Positions 7,084-10,885 of a stretch of 10,885 bases of DNA are shown in pieces. The position numbers and the translations under genes were made by a program. Each line of letters opens with the position of its first letter. The stretch's first letter is position 1. The stretch covers positions 14,423 through 25,307 of the forward strand of contig DCVY01000196.1 of assembly GCA_002327945.1 (NCBI GenBank), in the 5' to 3' direction. The notes under the pieces were generated by a model, which searched no databases, was not told where the DNA came from, and saw only the letters and a list, made by a program, of their open reading frames with translations. This DNA is from Acidovorax delafieldii (GTDB lineage Bacteria > Pseudomonadota > Gammaproteobacteria > Burkholderiales > Burkholderiaceae_C).

Positions 7084-7570
7084 AGGCAAGCGCTATCGGT
7101 ATTTTTGTTGAGAATTTTGCGCGGCGCGTGGCAAAAAAGGCTTTGACGTTGCGCACATTGGCATCGCCCGTGAACAGGCGTTGCGACAGTGCCAGGTAAG
7201 CCGGCATGTCGCGGGTGTGCACCACCAGCATGAAATCCGGCCCCGGCGATACGCGCCAGCACTGCTGCACGCAGTCTTCGGCCACAGCGCGGGCCTCAAA
7301 GGCGTCCAGCCATTCGGCGCCCTGGCGGTCCAGCGCCACTTCCACGATGGCTGACAGCCCGTGGCCCTGCAGCGCCGCCAGCCGGTCGGGTTGCAGCAGG
7401 GCGACCTGGCGCTCGATCAGCCCGGCATCGTGCAGGCGCTTGACCCGCCGCAGGCAGGTGGGTGGCGACACATGCACCTGTTGCGCCAGGGACTGGTTGC
7501 TCTGCGCGGCGTCGGTCTGCAGGAGGTTGAGCAACTGCAGGTCTGTGGCGTCGAGTGATATTTGTTGCAT
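7082..7570 (-). CDS. Lrp/AsnC family transcriptional regulator
   Basis: The 162-residue product has the family layout. An N-terminal winged helix-turn-helix (LDATDLQLLNLLQTDA, then SNQSLAQQVHVSPPTCLRRVKRLHDAGLI with the HTH at about 26-46) is followed by an AsnC/RAM-type ligand-binding and oligomerisation domain (about 70-150; GPDFMLVVHTRDMPAY) and the typical ending RRAKFSTKIPI. Such regulators sense amino acids or related metabolites and bind AT-rich palindromes as dimers or octamers. I chose ATG 7570, which places the conserved LDATD near the N-terminus; longer frames from 7600 or 7639 add only K/F-rich residues read from the AT-rich promoter. No clear Shine-Dalgarno is visible. Being divergent from glmS, it may control itself and glmS, which is inference. 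Confidence 0.92.
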   Translation of the reverse strand: MQQISLDATDLQLLNLLQTDAAQSNQSLAQQVHVSPPTCLRRVKRLHDAGLIERQVALLQPDRLAALQGHGLSAIVEVALDRQGAEWLDAFEARAVAEDCVQQCWRVSPGPDFMLVVHTRDMPAYLALSQRLFTGDANVRNVKAFFATRRAKFSTKIPIALA

Positions 7571-7572
7571 GG

Positions 7573-7633
7573 ATTCATTAAAAATGAATTTATATTTCAT
7601 TAAGGTTGACTGGTGAAATTTGAGTTCAAATTT
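7573..7633. promoter_or_regulatory. Candidate Lrp-type operator array between lrp and glmS
   Basis: The gap between lrp and glmS is strikingly AT-rich for this genome. It holds ATTCATT-aaa-AATGAAT (7573-7589), another TTCATT at 7596-7601, and AAATTTGA-gt-TCAAATTT (7616-7633). The two TTCATT copies start 22 bp apart, about two helical turns, so they face the same side of the DNA. AT-rich imperfect palindromes in phased arrays are what Lrp/AsnC proteins usually bind, and the regulator gene is adjacent. TTGACT at 7606-7611 is a good -35 for glmS, but I could not pair it with a good -10. Confidence 0.55.
7589..7617 (-). promoter_or_regulatory. Possible promoter of the Lrp/AsnC gene
   Basis: On the minus strand TTCACC (7617-7612, 4 of 6) and TATAAA (7594-7589, 5 of 6) are spaced by exactly 17 nt. 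The predicted start lies about 12 nt before ATG 7570, which would give a very short leader. The -10 lies among the repeated TTCATT half-sites, so a bound regulator would block it. Confidence 0.4.
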
Positions 7634-7708
7634 ATACAAATATCAATCAAATATTTTTCTGCATGCTGCCTACCATCACCCCATCGCTTTCTATCTGAGG
7701 CAACCACC

Positions 7709-9682
7709 ATGTGCGGCATCGTCGGCGCAGTCTCCACGCGCAACATCGTTCCCATCCTCGTGCAGGGTCTGCAGCGGCTCGAATACCGGGGCTATGACTC
7801 GTGCGGCGTGGCCGTGCACGCCTCCAGTCGGGATGCCACGCGCCATGGCACGGTAGACGGTGGGCTGCAGCGCGCCCGCAGCACCGCCCGTGTGGCTGAA
7901 CTGCTGGAGCAGGTGACCAAGGACCATATCGACGGCGCCACCGGCATAGCCCACACCCGCTGGGCCACCCACGGTGCGCCCGCCGTGCACAACGCGCACC
8001 CCCATTTCAGCCACGGCACGGGCAGCGACGCCACAGCAGCGGGTCAGCAAGCCGAAAGCGACCCGGCCCGCCCGGGTCGCGTGGCCCTGGTGCACAACGG
8101 CATCATCGAAAACCACGAAGAACTGCGCGCCGCCCTGCAGGCGCGCGGCTATGTGTTTGTGAGCCAGACCGACACCGAAGTCATTGCGCACCTGGTGGAC
8201 AGCCACTACAGCGGCGACCTGTTCGACGCCGTGCGGGCCGCCATCGCCGAACTGCATGGCGCCTACGCCATTGCCGTGATGCACAAGGACGAACCCCACC
8301 GTGTGGTGGGCGCGCGTGCGGGCTCGCCCCTCATTCTGGGTGTGGGCAAGGATGCTGCCGAAGGGGCTTCGGCGCCCCGCGAGCACTTTCTGGCCAGCGA
8401 CGCCATGGCCCTGGCGGGCGTCACCGATCAGATCGTGTACTTGGAAGAGGGCGACCTGGTGGACCTGCAACTGGGCCGCTACTGGATCGTTGGCAAGGAC
8501 CGCGCGGCGCTGACGCCCGCGCAACGCCCGGTGCGCACCGTGCAGGCGCACAGCGGCGCGGCCGAGCTGGGGCCTTACCGCCACTACATGCAAAAAGAGA
8601 TCTTCGAGCAACCGCGCGCCATCGCCGACACGCTCGAAGGCGTCGCGGGCATCGTGCCCGAGCTGTTTGACGGTGCGGGCCAGCATGGCGAGCCGGGCGC
8701 CGCCGCGTGGCGCGTGTTCAAGGAGATCGACAGCGTCCTCATCCTGGCCTGCGGCACCAGCTACTACAGTGGTTGCGCGGCCAAATACTGGCTCGAAGAA
8801 ATCGCGGGCATCCCCACCCAGGTGGAAGTGGCCAGCGAATACCGCTACCGCACCAGCGTGCCCAACCCGCGCACGCTGGTGGTCACCATCAGTCAGTCGG
8901 GCGAAACTGCCGACACCCTGGCCGCACTGCGCCACGCCCAAAGCCTGGGCATGCAGCACACGCTGACCATCTGCAACGTGGCCACCAGCGCCATGGTGCG
9001 CGAATGCAAGCTCGCCTACATCACGCGTGCGGGTGTCGAGATTGGCGTGGCCAGCACCAAGGCCTTCACCACACAGTTGGCGGGCCTGTTTTTACTGACG
9101 CTGGCGCTGGCACAGTCCAAAGGACGCTTGGGGGAGGAGCAGGAAGCCGCCCACCTCAAGGCCATGCGCCACCTGCCCGTGGCCCTGCAGGCCGTGCTGG
9201 CACTGGAGCCCCAGATCATCAGCTGGGCCGAAGACTTTGCGCGCATGGAAAATGCGCTTTTTCTGGGCCGGGGCCTGCACTACCCCATCGCGCTCGAAGG
9301 CGCCCTCAAGCTCAAGGAAATCAGCTACATCCATGCCGAGGCCTACCCGGCGGGCGAGCTCAAGCACGGCCCTCTGGCCCTGGTGACCAGCGCCATGCCC
9401 GTGGTCACCGTGGCACCCAATGATGCGCTGCTGGAAAAACTCAAGAGCAACATGCAGGAAGTGCGCGCGCGCGGTGGCGTGCTGTATGTGCTGGCGGACG
9501 CAGACACCCACATCGAAAGCAGCGAAGGCATCCATGTCATCCGCATGCCCGAACACTACGGCTACCTCAGCCCGCTGCTGCATGTGGTGCCGCTGCAGTT
9601 GCTGGCGTATCACACGGCCTGCGCGCGGGGGACGGATGTTGACAAGCCGCGCAATTTGGCCAAGTCGGTCACGGTGGAGTAG
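7709..9682 (+). CDS. glmS: Glutamine-fructose-6-phosphate aminotransferase (isomerizing)
   Basis: GlmS makes glucosamine-6-phosphate from fructose-6-phosphate and glutamine, the committed step to UDP-GlcNAc. The start is fixed by the N-terminal nucleophile: Cys2 after Met in MCGIVGAV, with GAGG (7697-7700) 8 nt upstream. The frame is open back to 7613, but that would bury the catalytic cysteine. The class II glutamine amidotransferase domain (to about 250) has [14 protein letters not shown] and [12 protein letters not shown]. Two SIS sugar-isomerase domains follow, with [50 protein letters not shown] and the ending [13 protein letters not shown]. At 657 residues it is about 48 longer than the E. 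coli enzyme, partly from inserts at about 102-124 and 213-224. No glmS-ribozyme-like leader was recognised. Its 3' end overlaps the converging adenylyltransferase gene. Confidence 0.97.
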   Translation: MCGIVGAVSTRNIVPILVQGLQRLEYRGYDSCGVAVHASSRDATRHGTVDGGLQRARSTARVAELLEQVTKDHIDGATGIAHTRWATHGAPAVHNAHPHFSHGTGSDATAAGQQAESDPARPGRVALVHNGIIENHEELRAALQARGYVFVSQTDTEVIAHLVDSHYSGDLFDAVRAAIAELHGAYAIAVMHKDEPHRVVGARAGSPLILGVGKDAAEGASAPREHFLASDAMALAGVTDQIVYLEEGDLVDLQLGRYWIVGKDRAALTPAQRPVRTVQAHSGAAELGPYRHYMQKEIFEQPRAIADTLEGVAGIVPELFDGAGQHGEPGAAAWRVFKEIDSVLILACGTSYYSGCAAKYWLEEIAGIPTQVEVASEYRYRTSVPNPRTLVVTISQSGETADTLAALRHAQSLGMQHTLTICNVATSAMVRECKLAYITRAGVEIGVASTKAFTTQLAGLFLLTLALAQSKGRLGEEQEAAHLKAMRHLPVALQAVLALEPQIISWAEDFARMENALFLGRGLHYPIALEGALKLKEISYIHAEAYPAGELKHGPLALVTSAMPVVTVAPNDALLEKLKSNMQEVRARGGVLYVLADADTHIESSEGIHVIRMPEHYGYLSPLLHVVPLQLLAYHTACARGTDVDKPRNLAKSVTVE

Positions 9683-10706
9683 TGAGCACCAGAAAATGGT
9701 CCAGCATGTGAAAGTGGTCCTCAAAAAACTCGTCCTCCATCGTGACCAGCTTTTCCACATCAACCCACTCCACCTGCATGGCATCGTCATCGGCCCGCAC
9801 CGCCGGAAACGGCACATTGCCCAGGTCGAAGTGGTGCGCATGCGTGATCGTGCGCCCGCGCTGACTGCGCTCCGGGTGGTCGAACACCGCCACCGACTGC
9901 AGGGCCGCGCGCATGCGGGCTTCGGGCAGTTCGCAATGGGTTTCTTCGGCCAGCTCGCGCAGGCATGACTGCCACAGGGTCTCGCGCTGCTCGATAAAAC
10001 CCCCGGGCACCGCTCGCTGGCCCTTGCCCGGTGCGTGGGCGCGGCGGATCAGCAGCACATGGTTTTGGCAGCACAACACGGCATCTACCGTGACGAATAC
10101 CGGAGGGTAGGGTGCCGCAGACCAGGCCTCGCGGTAGCCGCGCAGCATGCGCCACTCTTGCTGCAGTGCCGGGTAGTGGGGAGTTTGCGCAAAGCGCTCC
10201 AGAAAGCCCAGGGTGCTCCCGGGCATCTGGGTGGCCAGGTCGCCCAGACCGGCCCGCACGGTGCCGGGGGTGGCGCCAAAATAGGCATCGCGGATGGCCG
10301 TGGCGTCGATGCGGCCCTGGCGTTCCACGTTGATCAGATTCCAGCCGGGAAAAGCGCTCAGATAGCTGCTGGTCGCATCCTTGAAGTGGCCCACCAGACC
10401 CATGCGGGCATCCGCCGGCGCGATCTGGGCCACGCCCCTGCGCACTGCCTGCACCCACACGGCCTCGTTGTAGTAGTCGCGCATCGGCAGCACCTGTACG
10501 CGGGCCCGGTCGGCCTCGGTCAGGGCGTCCAGCATCATGCCGGCACGCTCGTGGCTGGTGAAGGGGTTCTTGGGCGACCGTGCCTGCCAGGCCGAACCCA
10601 TCACCACGATCACGCTGCGGGCACTGTCGAGCGCGCGCTGCAGCAGCGCCATGTGGCCATTGTGGACGGGCTCAAAGCGCCCGATGTAGATAGCGGTGTC
10701 GTACAT
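9669..10706 (-). CDS. nadM: Bifunctional NMN adenylyltransferase / Nudix hydrolase
   Basis: The 345-residue product fuses two enzymes. Residues 1-180 are a NadM-type nucleotidyltransferase that makes NAD from NMN and ATP, with [10 protein letters not shown] at 9-18 (HxGH), the [11 protein letters not shown] region and the second nucleotide-binding motif in DATAIRD. Residues 203-340 are a Nudix hydrolase, whose relatives act on ADP-ribose or similar compounds. The Nudix box starts at Gly236 with Glu242 and REL-EE at 250-255; its usual Gly is His257, but the metal-binding glutamates are present. Length and order match the fused NadM-Nudix enzymes of Synechocystis and Francisella. ATG 10706 has GGAG 4 nt upstream; an in-frame start at 10802 would add non-conserved residues. 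It converges on glmS with a 14-bp overlap. Confidence 0.93.
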   Translation of the reverse strand: MYDTAIYIGRFEPVHNGHMALLQRALDSARSVIVVMGSAWQARSPKNPFTSHERAGMMLDALTEADRARVQVLPMRDYYNEAVWVQAVRRGVAQIAPADARMGLVGHFKDATSSYLSAFPGWNLINVERQGRIDATAIRDAYFGATPGTVRAGLGDLATQMPGSTLGFLERFAQTPHYPALQQEWRMLRGYREAWSAAPYPPVFVTVDAVLCCQNHVLLIRRAHAPGKGQRAVPGGFIEQRETLWQSCLRELAEETHCELPEARMRAALQSVAVFDHPERSQRGRTITHAHHFDLGNVPFPAVRADDDAMQVEWVDVEKLVTMEDEFFEDHFHMLDHFLVLTTPP

Positions 10707-10885
10707 GTGTCTCCGGCCTTTTGGGGCGTTCGGCGCAGTTGCAGACCGGTAGCTGCGCATTGTGCAGCGGTGCGCGTGCGCTGGTTTGGGCCGGCCTTGC
10801 AAACCTTCACATCACTTGCGCGATATGAAGGCTGCCTTCGAACCGATGCCATGCCGCAGCACGGCGGGCATAGGCAAAAGACGCT
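10707..10885. promoter_or_regulatory. Leader and upstream region of the NMN adenylyltransferase gene
   Basis: This stretch should hold the minus-strand promoter of the adenylyltransferase gene. GCTGC (10752-10756) and GCAGC (10764-10768) form a hairpin around a 7-nt loop, and flanking ACCG and CGGT extend it with a small bulge. Further out, CCTTCA (10804-10809), TGAAGG (10826-10831) and the palindrome GAAGGC-t-GCCTTC (10827-10839) form a cluster of related half-sites. I could not pick a good -35/-10 pair. A plus-strand frame opens at ATG 10825 and runs off the edge, but is too short to call. Confidence 0.35.

Noticed and set aside
7613..7708. Thirty-two-codon N-terminal extension of glmS
   Set aside because: GlmS needs its Cys exposed right after the initiator Met; the extension is read from the AT-rich promoter and operator region, and a good ribosome site precedes ATG 7709.
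7571..7708. A glmS ribozyme or riboswitch upstream of glmS
   Set aside because: The glmS ribozyme is a Gram-positive feature, needs more room than this leader offers, and I saw no matching structure; the gap looks like operators and promoters.
7691..8959. Minus-strand open frame (422 codons) antisense to glmS
   Set aside because: Shadow of glmS codon bias; no family features and no ribosome site that stands out.
10825..10885. Possible start of a plus-strand gene (ATG at 10825, open to the edge)
   Set aside because: Only 20 codons, no ribosome site, no recognisable sequence, and its start lies within the inverted-repeat cluster. More sequence to the right is needed to judge.

Overview
The window is GC-rich DNA from a betaproteobacterium. 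The protein sequences and gene neighbourhoods point to Burkholderiales, most likely Comamonadaceae close to Acidovorax; this is a judgement from recognised protein style, not a database search. The genes are ordinary chromosomal ones, and I saw no insertion sequence, phage gene, CRISPR array, tRNA or rRNA.

Layout. At 1-354 is the N-terminal part of an M23 metallopeptidase on the minus strand, running off the left edge. It is divergent from tyrS (555-1793, tyrosyl-tRNA synthetase). A 365-bp gene-free stretch (1794-2158) carries several inverted repeats. glmU (2159-3589) follows, with a soluble sensor histidine kinase gene 7 nt behind it (3597-4388). Facing them is a MASE2-GGDEF diguanylate cyclase (4453-5505, minus), then the minus-strand cbpA-cbpM chaperone pair (6938-5596). 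An Lrp/AsnC regulator (7570-7082, minus) ends in a strong intrinsic terminator and is divergent from glmS (7709-9682). The AT-rich gap between lrp and glmS holds several palindromes. A bifunctional NMN adenylyltransferase/Nudix gene (10706-9669, minus) converges on glmS and overlaps its 3' end by 14 bp. The last 179 bp are its leader plus sequence I cannot assign.

How the genes fit together. GlmS makes glucosamine-6-phosphate and GlmU performs the last two steps to UDP-GlcNAc. The window therefore holds the entry and exit steps of the pathway feeding peptidoglycan and LPS, plus a peptidoglycan-hydrolase-type protein at the left edge. Between glmU and glmS lie signalling and stress genes: histidine kinase, diguanylate cyclase, CbpA/CbpM and Lrp. 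The Lrp-type regulator, facing glmS across a palindrome-rich gap, is the best candidate for an undescribed local control circuit. No obviously new multi-gene system is present.
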